Shown here: positions 41,898 to 52,930 of the stretch, in pieces
Layout: each line of letters starts with the position of its first letter
Numbering within the stretch: the first letter of the stretch is position 1
Position numbers and translations under genes: made by a program
The notes under the pieces: model-generated
What the model saw: only the letters and a program-made list of their open reading frames with translations
Databases searched by the model: none
Told to the model about the DNA's origin: nothing
NCBI RefSeq assembly: GCF_001618145.1
Contig: NZ_LQNF01000026.1
Span: forward strand, 1 to 64,000
Length of the DNA: 64,000 nt
From: Oceanobacillus damuensis
GTDB lineage: Bacteria; Bacillota; Bacilli; Bacillales; Amphibacillaceae
Direction of reading: 5' to 3'

Positions 41898-43508
41898 TTA
41901 CCAAGCTGCTACGGTACCATCTGTTCTCGATTCTGTCCCGCCGACCAATACACCGGTTTCGGGATTCCTCCATATAATCTGACCACGACCGAAGCTATTC
42001 GGCTCATGCTGTATTTTGACATCGTGACCTTTAGCTGCCAATTCCTGGGTAATATGATGTGGGAAGCGATTTTCCAATTCTACGGTTTTCCCTTTCATCC
42101 ATTGCCACCTTGGTGCATCAAGAGCCGCCTGCGGATTTAATTCGAAATCCACCGTGTTCATCACTACCTGTACATGTCCCTGTGGCTGCATAAAGCCACC
42201 CATTACTCCAAACGGACCTACAGGCTGTTTACCCTTTGTAAGGAATCCAGGAATAATTGTATGGAACGTTCTCTTCCCTCCTGCCAGTGCATTCACATGA
42301 GCGGGATCCACCGAAAAATTATTCCCTCGGTTCTGTAAAGCAATCCCAGTACCTGGCACAACAATTCCTGAGCCAAATCCCATATAATTACTTTGGATAA
42401 AAGAAACCATATTTCCTTCCTTGTCTGCAGCAGACAAATAAACCGTACCACTTGCTGACGGGTCTCCTGCTTCAGGGAAAAGTGCTTCATCTCCGATTAA
42501 TGCTCTGCGTTGCTTGGCGTAGGATTCATTCAAAATTTCTTCTGTAGATCGTTTCATATATTTTTCTTCGGTCACATGCTTGAGACCATCGGCATAAGCA
42601 AGTTTAATTGCCTCAATCTGTTTATGATATGTATCCGCCGAATCTTTCGTTTGAAACTCAAAACCTTTTAAAATATTCAACGCCTGCAGCGCGACAATCC
42701 CCTGACCGTTCGGAGGAATTTCCCACACATCGTACCCACGATAATTAACATGGATCGGATTGACCCATTCAGGCTGATACTCTTCCAAATCTTCTTTTGC
42801 CAGAAAACCGTCATTTTCTAATGAAAAAGCAGCTATTTTATCTGCGAGCCTTCCACGGTAAAATGACTCTGCACCCGTGTCCGCAATTTCCTCCAAGGTA
42901 GTTGCATGATCTTCAGATGACCAGACTTCCCCTACTTCAGGTGCTCTTCCCTCTGGAGCGAACGTTTTAAACCAATTTTCAAACGCTGCATCTGTTAACT
43001 TTTCTTTAAAGGAACGATAGGAAGCTTCCCAATACCTTCCGAGTGTAGGGGATATCGGAAAACCTTCTCTTGCATATGTAATCGCAGGCTCAAGAATCTC
43101 CTTAAATGGTAACTTTCCGAACCGCTTGGAAAGTTCTGCCCATGTTCCCGGTGCTCCTGGAACCGTAACCGGAATTAATCCGTGCGTTGGAATTTCATCT
43201 AATCCTTTTTCTTTAAGAGCATTAATCGAAATACGTTTTGGAGATTTCCCACTCCCATTCAGTCCATGCAGCTTGCCTTTTGTCCAAACGAGGGCAAAGG
43301 CATCGCTGCCAATTCCATTTGATGTAGGTTCTACTACAGTGAGACAGGCAGCCGTTGTAATTGCAGCATCAATGGCATTTCCCCCTTTTTTTAAAATTTC
43401 CAATCCCGCCTGGGCAGCCAATGGCTGGGATGTGGCCACCATCCCGTTTTTGGCATAGACCGGTTTTTGCGATAAAGGATATGGGTTTGATTGATTTGTA
43501 CGAAACAT
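41898..43508 (-). CDS. Gamma-glutamyltransferase family protein (YwrD-like)
   Basis: This protein of about 536 residues of the Ntn-hydrolase GGT family self-cleaves before a catalytic Thr, here in ASGTVYLSAADKEGNMVS. Other marks are GGNAIDAAI, NGIGSDAF near the N terminus and GGFMQPQGH near the end. There is no signal peptide, as in YwrD, so it should be cytoplasmic. I start at 43508, preceded by AGAGGGGG; the frame extends ten residues further. The next gene, 38 bases on, is chrA. Confidence 0.88.
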   Translation of the reverse strand: MFRTNQSNPYPLSQKPVYAKNGMVATSQPLAAQAGLEILKKGGNAIDAAITTAACLTVVEPTSNGIGSDAFALVWTKGKLHGLNGSGKSPKRISINALKEKGLDEIPTHGLIPVTVPGAPGTWAELSKRFGKLPFKEILEPAITYAREGFPISPTLGRYWEASYRSFKEKLTDAAFENWFKTFAPEGRAPEVGEVWSSEDHATTLEEIADTGAESFYRGRLADKIAAFSLENDGFLAKEDLEEYQPEWVNPIHVNYRGYDVWEIPPNGQGIVALQALNILKGFEFQTKDSADTYHKQIEAIKLAYADGLKHVTEEKYMKRSTEEILNESYAKQRRALIGDEALFPEAGDPSASGTVYLSAADKEGNMVSFIQSNYMGFGSGIVVPGTGIALQNRGNNFSVDPAHVNALAGGKRTFHTIIPGFLTKGKQPVGPFGVMGGFMQPQGHVQVVMNTVDFELNPQAALDAPRWQWMKGKTVELENRFPHHITQELAAKGHDVKIQHEPNSFGRGQIIWRNPETGVLVGGTESRTDGTVAAW

Positions 43509-43633
43509 TGTATTTCCCCCTCTGTTTGTATGATCCATTTATTATGGTGTCAGACAGATTACACCTGCTTAATTCTCCCCAGTCGCTGTAAATCACTCAC
43601 AGCACTCTCTAATTTCTCCCACTTGCTAGCAAA

Positions 43634-45151
<1,518 letters not shown>

Positions 45152-45362
45152 CTAGATTACTAGTTTCTATTATACTTTATTTAGTGATTATTTTTAATTA
45201 TTCCGTCTATTATTTCTTCGGACGCTCGGGTGCAATGACCTATAGCAGGCATTTCCAATCGGATTCTCCGGGTTTAATTATTAAAGATTATATTTCCCTT
45301 CTTACAGGCTTTTGGGGCAGTTTTATGGTCAGAAAACTTGGCATTCGCCAGGCTTCTAATAG

Positions 45363-45395
45363 AAAAACAGCCTGGATTGGTTCCAGACTGTTTTT
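45363..45395 (-). terminator. Terminator of the YciI-like gene
   Basis: AAAAACAG-C-CTGGA / TCCAG-A-CTGTTTTT hairpin. The remaining space 45128-45362 holds no gene. Confidence 0.75.
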
Positions 45396-45412
45396 GGTTG
45401 TTCGTACTGTTC

Positions 45413-45694
45413 TTATTTTTTCGGTAATACCGCATCGGTCGTCATGACCCACTCATAAATTTCATAACCTCTTGCACCCTGCACAACATACGGATCATTT
45501 TTTACAATAGCTTCGACCTCATCATAATTTTCAGCAATATAGATAACCATGCCACCAGTGCCATCCGCAAAACGGCCTTTGGCGAAGACTCTGCCTTCTT
45601 TTCCCAAATTCTCCAGATAATCCAAATGATCCTGACGATACTTCTGGCTTTTCCCCTCATCAAGCATCGGTGAAAACGCAGCAAAATATTTCAT
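45413..45694 (-). CDS. YciI-like family protein
   Basis: This 93-residue ferredoxin-like-fold protein has the YciI pattern: FAAFSPMLDEGKSQKYRQDHLDYLENLGKEG split over about 5-35, FADGTGGMVIYIAENYDEVEAIV and DPYV. Relatives are small, often dimeric, of unclear function. Start 45694 follows GAGGAGAGG; the frame extends eight residues upstream. Confidence 0.82.
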   Translation of the reverse strand: MKYFAAFSPMLDEGKSQKYRQDHLDYLENLGKEGRVFAKGRFADGTGGMVIYIAENYDEVEAIVKNDPYVVQGARGYEIYEWVMTTDAVLPKK

Positions 45695-45903
45695 ATGTAA
45701 CATCCTCTCCTCTATCAATATACCCCATTATACCGCTTACATGAGGTGCCTGTCACTCCCCGGGTTTTGTCGAAATTTGTCTTTTTTGAGATGCGGGTAC
45801 TGATATTGCACTCTTATGGAAGATATTTCTTCTCAATGGCTTATATCGCCCTCCTACGACACATTAAATACCAATTCAAACCTTCTCCCATCCCACCTAC
45901 AAC

Positions 45904-45933
45904 AAAAGCCCTGCCACTATCCCGGCAGGACTG
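45904..45933 (-). terminator. asnO terminator
   Basis: CCTGCC-GGGATAGT-GGCAGG followed by GCTTTTGTTG on the - strand, 12 bases after the stop. Confidence 0.65.
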
Positions 45934-45944
45934 CAACAAAGGCA

Positions 45945-47789
45945 TCATTCACTAACCTTAATATCATATTTCCTGAGCCAGTAATCAATCTGGCACAGGT
46001 GGGCAATAAGCTGTGGTCCGCGCATGAGCTGACCATACCATGGATCTTTAAACTCTTTTCCTGCACTTTTTACGATAGCTTCCACCTTTGCTCGCTTCAT
46101 AAATTCAAAGAGTCTTGCATCGGGATCATCCAAGATTACTTCCATCCACTTAACCACTTGCTCGGTATACTTCGGCTGGAACGTCCGTGGATATGGACTT
46201 TTCTTCCGATACAGTATTTCATCTGGCAGGATCCCTTCCATTGCTTTTCTTAGAATGCCTTTTTCCCTGCCTTCCAGGTTTTTCATCTTCCATGGAATAT
46301 TCCATACATATTCGACAAGTCGGTGATCCGCATACGGCACACGGACTTCCAGGCTCGCTCCCATACTCATCCGGTCCTTACGATCAAGCAATTGAGCCAT
46401 AAACCATTGGATATTCAAATAAAAAATTTCTCTTCGTCTAGCTTCTTCCGGATCTTCACCGTCCAGTTTGGGTGTTTCCGCTACCGTTTCCTCATACCGT
46501 TGCTGCACATACGATTTGAGGTCCAGCTTCTTTCGCCATTCCGGGAGCAGTAAATCGATCCGCGAATCAAGGGATCTCATCCATGGAAATCCATCTCCTG
46601 CCGCAATTGGATCATGAAACCATGGATACCCACCGAAAATCTCATCCGCACATTCGCCGGACAATGCGACGGTAGTATCTTCTTTAATACGCCTGCAAAA
46701 CCATAATAAGGAAGAATCAATATCCGCCTGCCCCGGCTGATCCCTTACATCAACAGCTTCTTTTAATAGCGCTGCAAGCTGATCTCCCCGAATGATTTCA
46801 TCGTGATGATCTGTTTTAAACTCCTTCACCATTTTTTCAATCCATGGCCTGTCACTGGAAGGCTGGAATTTGCTTGACTGAAAATGCTCATCATTACCTT
46901 CATAATCGATGGAAAAAGTCGCTAATGATCGACCATTGATTTCTTGAAAATAATTGGCAGCTATCGCGGTGATCGCACTGGAATCCAAACCACCGGATAA
47001 AAAGGTGGACACTGGAACATCCGCGACTAATTGACGCTGAACCGCATCAACAAATAACTCCCTCACCTTTTCAGAGGTTTCCTCAATTGAATCTATATGT
47101 GGCTTGCTGACCATGTTCCAATAGCGCCAAACCTTCAGACCATTTGTTGAAAAAATTAATGAATGTCCGGCACGCAGTTCTTTTATCCCTTTAAACAACC
47201 CATGCCCTGGAGTTCTGGAAGGTCCAAGTCCAAAAATTTCCGAAAGCCCATCCCGGTCGATTTCAGCATCCACATCAGAATGTGCCAGGATTGCCTTCAG
47301 CTCAGATCCAAAAACAAATTGACTTTCTTTTTCATAAAAAAATAATGGTTTTACACCAAGACGGTCCCGTGACATATATAACTGATTCTTTTCTTCGTCC
47401 CAAATACCGAATGAGAAGATTCCATTCAGATGGTCTACACAGTCTTCCTTCCATTCGATATAGGAGGTCAGTAACACTTCTGTATCCGATGCAGTATGAA
47501 ATTGATAGCCTTTTTGCAGAAGTACTTTCCTTAAATCATCGGTATTATATAACTCTCCATTGTAGACAATTGTATAAGTACTACCATTCACTTCCTTGCT
47601 CATCGGCTGTTTTCCCCCTTCTAAATCAACAACCGATAGACGCTTATGTCCAAATCCCGTATGCCCATTCAGCCAATATTGTGTTGCATCAGGACCCCGC
47701 AAAGCCAAGGTTTCCGTCATTTTTTCCAATACTTCCTTTTGTGTGTCTGCCTTCCTGTTCCAGTCAACAAAACCTGTAATTCCGCACAA
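45945..47789 (-). CDS. asnO: Asparagine synthetase (glutamine-hydrolysing), AsnO-type
   Basis: This 614-residue protein has an N-terminal glutaminase (Cys2 nucleophile after Met, MCGITGFVDW; RLSVVDL; YNGELYN) and a C-terminal synthetase domain with SGGLDSSAITA and SGECADEIFGGYPW. Length and sequence style match AsnO of B. subtilis, the sporulation-linked paralogue. The start is TTG preceded by AAAGGGTG; an ATG start is not available and Cys2 must follow directly. Confidence 0.92.
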   Translation of the reverse strand: MCGITGFVDWNRKADTQKEVLEKMTETLALRGPDATQYWLNGHTGFGHKRLSVVDLEGGKQPMSKEVNGSTYTIVYNGELYNTDDLRKVLLQKGYQFHTASDTEVLLTSYIEWKEDCVDHLNGIFSFGIWDEEKNQLYMSRDRLGVKPLFFYEKESQFVFGSELKAILAHSDVDAEIDRDGLSEIFGLGPSRTPGHGLFKGIKELRAGHSLIFSTNGLKVWRYWNMVSKPHIDSIEETSEKVRELFVDAVQRQLVADVPVSTFLSGGLDSSAITAIAANYFQEINGRSLATFSIDYEGNDEHFQSSKFQPSSDRPWIEKMVKEFKTDHHDEIIRGDQLAALLKEAVDVRDQPGQADIDSSLLWFCRRIKEDTTVALSGECADEIFGGYPWFHDPIAAGDGFPWMRSLDSRIDLLLPEWRKKLDLKSYVQQRYEETVAETPKLDGEDPEEARRREIFYLNIQWFMAQLLDRKDRMSMGASLEVRVPYADHRLVEYVWNIPWKMKNLEGREKGILRKAMEGILPDEILYRKKSPYPRTFQPKYTEQVVKWMEVILDDPDARLFEFMKRAKVEAIVKSAGKEFKDPWYGQLMRGPQLIAHLCQIDYWLRKYDIKVSE

Positions 47790-47925
47790 AAACTATCACC
47801 CTTTCTGATGCAACCTAGGTCTCCATCACATCGTATGCAAAAAGTGGGCTCGAGGTGAATCCTTCAAGTCTTAGGGTGCGTTGGATGTATACAGCCCGGT
47901 AAGTTTATGCTTTCCTGGCTCCAAA

Positions 47926-47966
47926 GAAAAAAACACCTCGGGAGAGCTAATCCTTCTCCAAGGTGT
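47926..47966 (-). terminator. Terminator of the glycerate kinase gene
   Basis: On the - strand ACACCTT-GGAGAA-loop-TCTCC-CGAGGTGT followed by seven T. The stretch 47790-47925 upstream of asnO shows no riboswitch I recognise. Confidence 0.75.
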
Positions 47967-47987
47967 CAACCATTGACAAATCATCTA

Positions 47988-49115
47988 TTATTTTGTGACA
48001 GATGAAATCAGATGGAAAATTTGTTTCGTTTGTTCAAACAGTAACTGCCCTGCTTTTTCCATACTCTCTTCCAATGTAGTTGGTTTATTGATAATTGAAA
48101 AACAACCAGCGAAGCTTTCTCGTAACGCTTCGCTGTCTCCCATTAAACTTCCGGAAATAAGAACCGCCGCCACGTTGTATTTTTTCGCAAGAGATGCTAC
48201 AGAACCAGGGGCTTTTCCGTACAGCGTTTGTTCATCACTCTGCCCTTCACCTGTAATGACGAAATCGGCATTTTTGATTGATGTTTCCAAGTTCATCGTA
48301 TTACCGATAAGTTCTGCACCTGATACAAGTTCTGAACCTATCACGAGAAAAGCGAATCCTAAGCCTCCTGCAGCTCCTGCACCAGGGATCTCTTTAATGG
48401 TTCTATTAATCTTGGATTCTATCAATTTTGAATAGCAGTCAAGAGCCTCGTCATATTTTTCAACCTGTTCTCGAGTTGCCCCTTTTTGTGGCCCATAGAC
48501 TATACTGGCCCCACGGTTGCCGCAAAGAGGATTATTAACATCACATGCCACTTTAATAGTGACCTTGGATAAGCGACTATCCAAGTTTGTAAAATCAACA
48601 TCTTTTATATGAAGCAAGTCTTTGCCGTAAGGGCCGGTAAGACAGTTGCTAGAATCCATTGACTTCATTCCTAAAGCTTGGAGCATTCCCAGTCCTCCGT
48701 CATTTGTTGCGCTTCCTCCGAGACCGATGATAAATTTTGTACATCCTTTATCCAAAGCGTGCAAGATAATTTCGCCAAGTCCAAAGGAGGTTGTGACATC
48801 GGGATTGCGCCTTTTTTTGGCTACCTGGAAAAGTCCGGCAATTTTTGCGTATTCAATAACTGCATTGTTCCCATCAATTATTCCATAGGCTGTTGGGATT
48901 TGGTCTCCCAATGGACCTGTGCAAGTCGTAGTAACAGTAACTGCCTTTGCAGCAGTTACCAGTGCTTCCAAAGTACCTTCCCCGCCATCTGCCATCGGTT
49001 TAGGAAGTATATTGGCATCAGGGTAAATCTCCATTATCGCTTTCTTCATTATGCTAGATGCCTCAATAGATGTAAGGCTACCTTTATATGAATCTGGTGC
49101 GATGACAATTTTCAT
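47988..49115 (-). CDS. Glycerate kinase (GlxK/GarK family)
   Basis: This 375-residue cytoplasmic kinase of the type that makes 2-phosphoglycerate has VIAPDSYKGSLTS at the N terminus, MADGGEGTLEAL, GLGGSATNDGG and ITGEGQSDEQT. The length is normal. GGGAGG lies before the ATG. It is transcribed with its own terminator; no glyoxylate or galactarate genes are nearby. Confidence 0.92.
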   Translation of the reverse strand: MKIVIAPDSYKGSLTSIEASSIMKKAIMEIYPDANILPKPMADGGEGTLEALVTAAKAVTVTTTCTGPLGDQIPTAYGIIDGNNAVIEYAKIAGLFQVAKKRRNPDVTTSFGLGEIILHALDKGCTKFIIGLGGSATNDGGLGMLQALGMKSMDSSNCLTGPYGKDLLHIKDVDFTNLDSRLSKVTIKVACDVNNPLCGNRGASIVYGPQKGATREQVEKYDEALDCYSKLIESKINRTIKEIPGAGAAGGLGFAFLVIGSELVSGAELIGNTMNLETSIKNADFVITGEGQSDEQTLYGKAPGSVASLAKKYNVAAVLISGSLMGDSEALRESFAGCFSIINKPTTLEESMEKAGQLLFEQTKQIFHLISSVTK

Positions 49116-49201
49116 AGCTGCCTCCCAATCATGATATCGCTTTCATAACAAGACACTTAAGAAGACCGCATTTGCAGCACTTCTCAATACTAAATATAGT
49201 T

Positions 49202-49879
49202 CTACCCGACGATATTAATTTCCTCACTATCACCAACAATGATTTTATCTGCCATTCCGATAAATAACCCGGTTTCCACTACTCCAGCAATTTCTTTTAT
49301 ATTCGTGTTTAACATAGCTGGATCAGTGATTACATCAAATGGGCAATCAAGTATGTAGTTTCCATTGTCCGTAATTAAAATTTCTCCATCCTTCTTTCTG
49401 AGCTCTGGAGAACAACCAAGCTTCGATATTTCATTTGCTGTGCGTTCCCAAGCAAAAGGAAGGACTTCAATCGGCAACGGATATTGCCCTAAATTTGTTA
49501 CCATTTTTGATGAATCAACGATAATAATCAATTTTCTCGCCGCTTGGGCAATTATTTTCTCCCTGAATAAGGCTGCACCCCCACCTTTGATCAAATGGAG
49601 ATTCTCATCCACTTCGTCTGCACCGTCAATCGTAATATCCAATTCTTTGACTCTTGCAAAATCTGTCAATGGTACTCCAAACTCATTTGCCCATTGTTCT
49701 GTTTGCATTGATGAAGGGATTCCTTCCACATCAAGACCGTTTTCCACCAGCTCTCCAAGCTTCCGAATCATCCAATAGACAGTCGATCCAGAGCCGAGAC
49801 CTACCTTCATTCCGTCCTTCACAAACGTTGCAGCCTTTTCTCCAACCGCCTTTTTCATCTTTTCCTGTTCACTTAGCAC
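49202..49879 (-). CDS. rpiA: Ribose-5-phosphate isomerase A
   Basis: This enzyme of about 225 residues interconverts ribose 5-phosphate and ribulose 5-phosphate in the pentose phosphate pathway. Marks are GLGSGSTVYWMI, TIDGADEVDENL, IKGGGAALFREKI. I start it at GTG 49879, five bases after AGGAGGGG. The open frame continues ten residues to 49909, but that ATG has no ribosome site. Confidence 0.92.
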   Translation of the reverse strand: MLSEQEKMKKAVGEKAATFVKDGMKVGLGSGSTVYWMIRKLGELVENGLDVEGIPSSMQTEQWANEFGVPLTDFARVKELDITIDGADEVDENLHLIKGGGAALFREKIIAQAARKLIIIVDSSKMVTNLGQYPLPIEVLPFAWERTANEISKLGCSPELRKKDGEILITDNGNYILDCPFDVITDPAMLNTNIKEIAGVVETGLFIGMADKIIVGDSEEINIVG

Positions 49880-49952
49880 CCAATCCCCTCCTACATTTTC
49901 TATCACCATTATAGCTTATTGATCCGAGTCAGCAAAATGGAAAAGGTCATGA

Positions 49953-49984
49953 AAAAAGGACTCGCTAGTCAGGCGAGCCCTTTT
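49953..49984. terminator. Terminator of the oligopeptide transporter operon
   Basis: AAAAAGGA-CTCGC / GCGAG-CCCTTTT hairpin directly after the oppA stop on the - strand. Confidence 0.75.
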
Positions 49985-49994
49985 CCAAATACCT

Positions 49995-51854
49995 TTATTC
50001 TGGTAATACAGGATCTTCTTGTGTTACTCCAACCTCATGGAATGAATTATTCAAAATCCACTCTGCTTGGATAGACCAATCTGTTACACGGTTGTTGACC
50101 GGTACCAACTCAGCACGATAAAGAGTTGGGAAAACAGGAATCTCATCAACCATTAGTTGCTGCCACTCTTTATAGACATCGACACGATAATCAATATCCA
50201 TCGCTTCCGGAGAGGCACCTTTTGCTAGCAATTCATCGTTTTCCTCACTAGCATAACGTGTATAGTTATAAGCAGCGGAACGTCCGTATAAACCATTTTG
50301 GTCTACGTCAGTACCAGTACCCCAAGCACCTTGATAAATATCAATGTCAGGATCGTCTGCTTCTACACGGTCATAGAAACTGTTGAATTCCATCAAACGT
50401 CCATCAACAAGTTCAACCTTAAGTCCTACTTGTTCCCATGCTTGAATGTAATAGTTTGCAATCGGCTCTGCTACATCGCCACCTGACATCGATGCAAAAT
50501 TTATAACGAGCTCTTCACCATCTGGGTTTTCACGAATGTTATCTCCATCAACATCAACGTAACCAGCTTCATCTAAGAGACGGTTTGCTTCTTCTTGATC
50601 ATAACTTGGAGTTTCAATTGTCGGATCATGATAATCAGGGAACGCAGGGATGATTAAAGTTGTACCAGCCCAGCGAAGTCCATTATAGAACCTTTCACCA
50701 ACTGTATCATTATCAACCGCATGCCACATCGCACGACGCAAATTAACATCTGCCATTTTCGCATTTGGATCCGGTACTACTTCACCAGCTTCTTCATCCC
50801 ATGAACCTAACTTAAATCCGATATAGGTATATGCTGTATCAATTTGTCCCAAGAACTCGACATTTGTTAAGTTTTCCTCAACATCTGGATATTGATCAGT
50901 TGGGAAACTATCTACAACGTCGACGCCACCTGTTTCCAACTCATTTGCTACCACTTGTGGTGCAACAACTTTAAGTGTAATACCATCAAGCTTTGGCGCC
51001 CCTCGCCAGTAATCTTCATTGGCACTATATGTCACTGACTCACCAGGAGTAATTGTTTCTACTTTAAATGGCCCAAATCCAATCGGGTTAACACGTACCG
51101 CATCTGATTCTGCCATCTCTTCGATAGGAATCTCTTCAAAGATATGCTTTGGCAGTGGTGATGTCCACAGCCCACTTGCAAGTAGTGAAGGGTTTGCATT
51201 GGTGAATGTAACACTTAGCGTCTTATCATCAACAATTTCAAGCCCTTCGATTGCATCTGCTTCACCGGCATTATATGCTTCCATTCCTACAACATCTTCA
51301 ATGTAGTAATAACGTACACCAGTATACTCTGGACTTCCAATAACTTCATATGCAAAAGCTAAATCTTCCGCTGTAACAGGTTCACCATCATGCCAGTTAA
51401 CATTATCACGAATCATGAAAGTTACTGTTACAGTACCGTCATCATTTTCTGTCAATTCCCACTCAGCCGCTCCGTCTTGGGTATAGTTAAAGTTATTATC
51501 TATTGCTAATAGGTTCTCGTCAAAAAACTTTAGAACTTCATAGTCTGGATTACCTTCATAAAATACACGGTTTAAAACACCTTCAAAAACCGTATCGGAA
51601 ACTAAACCATAATTTAGTGTACCGCCTTCAATTGCTTCGCCTTCATTAGTTTTATCGACATTAAAATCATCGATCGAGTACAAACCATCAGTGTCTTCTT
51701 CCTCTTCTTCTGCTCCTTCTTCTGTACCTTCTTCTGTTTCTGTATCAGTACCCGTGTCTTCCTGTTCATCATCTGAACCGCTGCATGCCGCTAAAACTAG
51801 CAGGAAAACTAACATAAGAGCCAGTAAAAGCTTACTTAAACTTACTTTCTTCAT
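49995..51854 (-). CDS. oppA: Oligopeptide ABC transporter substrate-binding lipoprotein
   Basis: This 619-residue SBP_bac_5 family protein has a lipoprotein signal (LLALMLVFLLVLAACSGSD, lipidated Cys at about 24) and a very acidic Thr/Glu linker at about 30-56. The peptide-binding domain follows (SVTFTNANPSL, PIGFGPFKVE, TPSYDQEEANRLLDEAGY). The acidic linker fits a halotolerant surface protein. It is the last gene of the operon. Whether the cargo is peptides, nickel or another solute cannot be proved; peptides are most likely by family. Confidence 0.88.
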   Translation of the reverse strand: MKKVSLSKLLLALMLVFLLVLAACSGSDDEQEDTGTDTETEEGTEEGAEEEEEDTDGLYSIDDFNVDKTNEGEAIEGGTLNYGLVSDTVFEGVLNRVFYEGNPDYEVLKFFDENLLAIDNNFNYTQDGAAEWELTENDDGTVTVTFMIRDNVNWHDGEPVTAEDLAFAYEVIGSPEYTGVRYYYIEDVVGMEAYNAGEADAIEGLEIVDDKTLSVTFTNANPSLLASGLWTSPLPKHIFEEIPIEEMAESDAVRVNPIGFGPFKVETITPGESVTYSANEDYWRGAPKLDGITLKVVAPQVVANELETGGVDVVDSFPTDQYPDVEENLTNVEFLGQIDTAYTYIGFKLGSWDEEAGEVVPDPNAKMADVNLRRAMWHAVDNDTVGERFYNGLRWAGTTLIIPAFPDYHDPTIETPSYDQEEANRLLDEAGYVDVDGDNIRENPDGEELVINFASMSGGDVAEPIANYYIQAWEQVGLKVELVDGRLMEFNSFYDRVEADDPDIDIYQGAWGTGTDVDQNGLYGRSAAYNYTRYASEENDELLAKGASPEAMDIDYRVDVYKEWQQLMVDEIPVFPTLYRAELVPVNNRVTDWSIQAEWILNNSFHEVGVTQEDPVLPE

Positions 51855-52005
51855 CCTTATAACCTCCCCTTTTTTATCACTTCTTTTTCTTCTGGCAATC
51901 AGTTCATTTCAACTGATTGATATATACTCAACACCAATACAAGGATATATATTGATGTAGGTACCAATCATGGGTATTGCTTTAAACCTGCCATAAGCAT
52001 TCATG

Positions 52006-52902
52006 CTAACCCCTTCTTTGACGCGAATCGGTTGCACGTCGTAATGCTTCGCCAACATTTCTTACTGCAAGCATCAATACTAAAATCAATACTGCTGCCG
52101 GTGCCCAAATCCACCATCTGAATTCAAGTGTTTGTGGATTTCTTGCATAGCTTAGTAAAGTCCCCAAACTTGGGGTTGTCTCCGGAAAACCGAAACCTAG
52201 AAAAGAAAGCCCAGATTCCAAACCAATGTTTGCTGCCAAATTCAATGTCATGGTTACAATGATAAGTGATGTTATATTCGGCAGCACTTGTGTAAAAATA
52301 ATCTTGAAATCTGATGAACCAAGTGTTTTTGAGGCTTGAGCATAGTCCAGTTCTTTCTCCTGAAGCGCTTTTGAACGTATCAGCCTGGCTATTCCCATCC
52401 ACGAAAAGGCCGTCATGATTAATGAGAATGTCAGCGTGTTATAGCTTGGGACTAACGATACAAACACGATAACGATCATAATAAACGGTAATATTAGGAA
52501 AAAATCTAAAATACGCATCATTATATTATCAATGTGACCACCGAAATACCCGGCAACGAGACCAAATGTCACCCCAATCAATCCGCTGAATAATGTTACG
52601 AGAAAGCCAATCAGCAAGGAATTTCTCGTTCCTATGATCAACTGACCAAACACATCCCGACCACCATAATCTGTTCCCAATATAAACTCATCAGAAGGCG
52701 GCTCGTTAATCGCGAACAAATCTACTTTAACGATTTCACGCTGGTCTAATACTAGTGAAATACCGAATACCGCAACTGTAATTAAAACTAAAAATATCAG
52801 AGAAACGAGTGCTAATTTATCTCGAACAAGTTCACGCCAGAGGACACGTAGTGCTGATGGACTTTTCATGTGATCCTCCACGATTCTGTTATTGATTTCC
52901 AT
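52006..52902 (-). CDS. oppC: ABC transporter permease OppC
   Basis: This permease of about 298 residues has an N-terminal OppC segment (ALRVLWRELVRDKLALVSLIFLVL), five or six membrane spans and the EAA loop (KALQEKELDYAQASKTLGSSDFKI). Start 52902 (MEINNRIVEDHMKS) follows GAGGTG; the frame upstream has no support. It lies 28 bases after oppB. Confidence 0.88.
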   Translation of the reverse strand: MEINNRIVEDHMKSPSALRVLWRELVRDKLALVSLIFLVLITVAVFGISLVLDQREIVKVDLFAINEPPSDEFILGTDYGGRDVFGQLIIGTRNSLLIGFLVTLFSGLIGVTFGLVAGYFGGHIDNIMMRILDFFLILPFIMIVIVFVSLVPSYNTLTFSLIMTAFSWMGIARLIRSKALQEKELDYAQASKTLGSSDFKIIFTQVLPNITSLIIVTMTLNLAANIGLESGLSFLGFGFPETTPSLGTLLSYARNPQTLEFRWWIWAPAAVLILVLMLAVRNVGEALRRATDSRQRRG

Positions 52903-52930
52903 TATTTTCACCTCAGAGTCTATCGAGTTT

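Noticed and set aside
47282-47779. 165-codon + strand frame antisense to asnO
   Set aside because: It overlaps the conserved glutaminase domain coding region of asnO and has no independent support.
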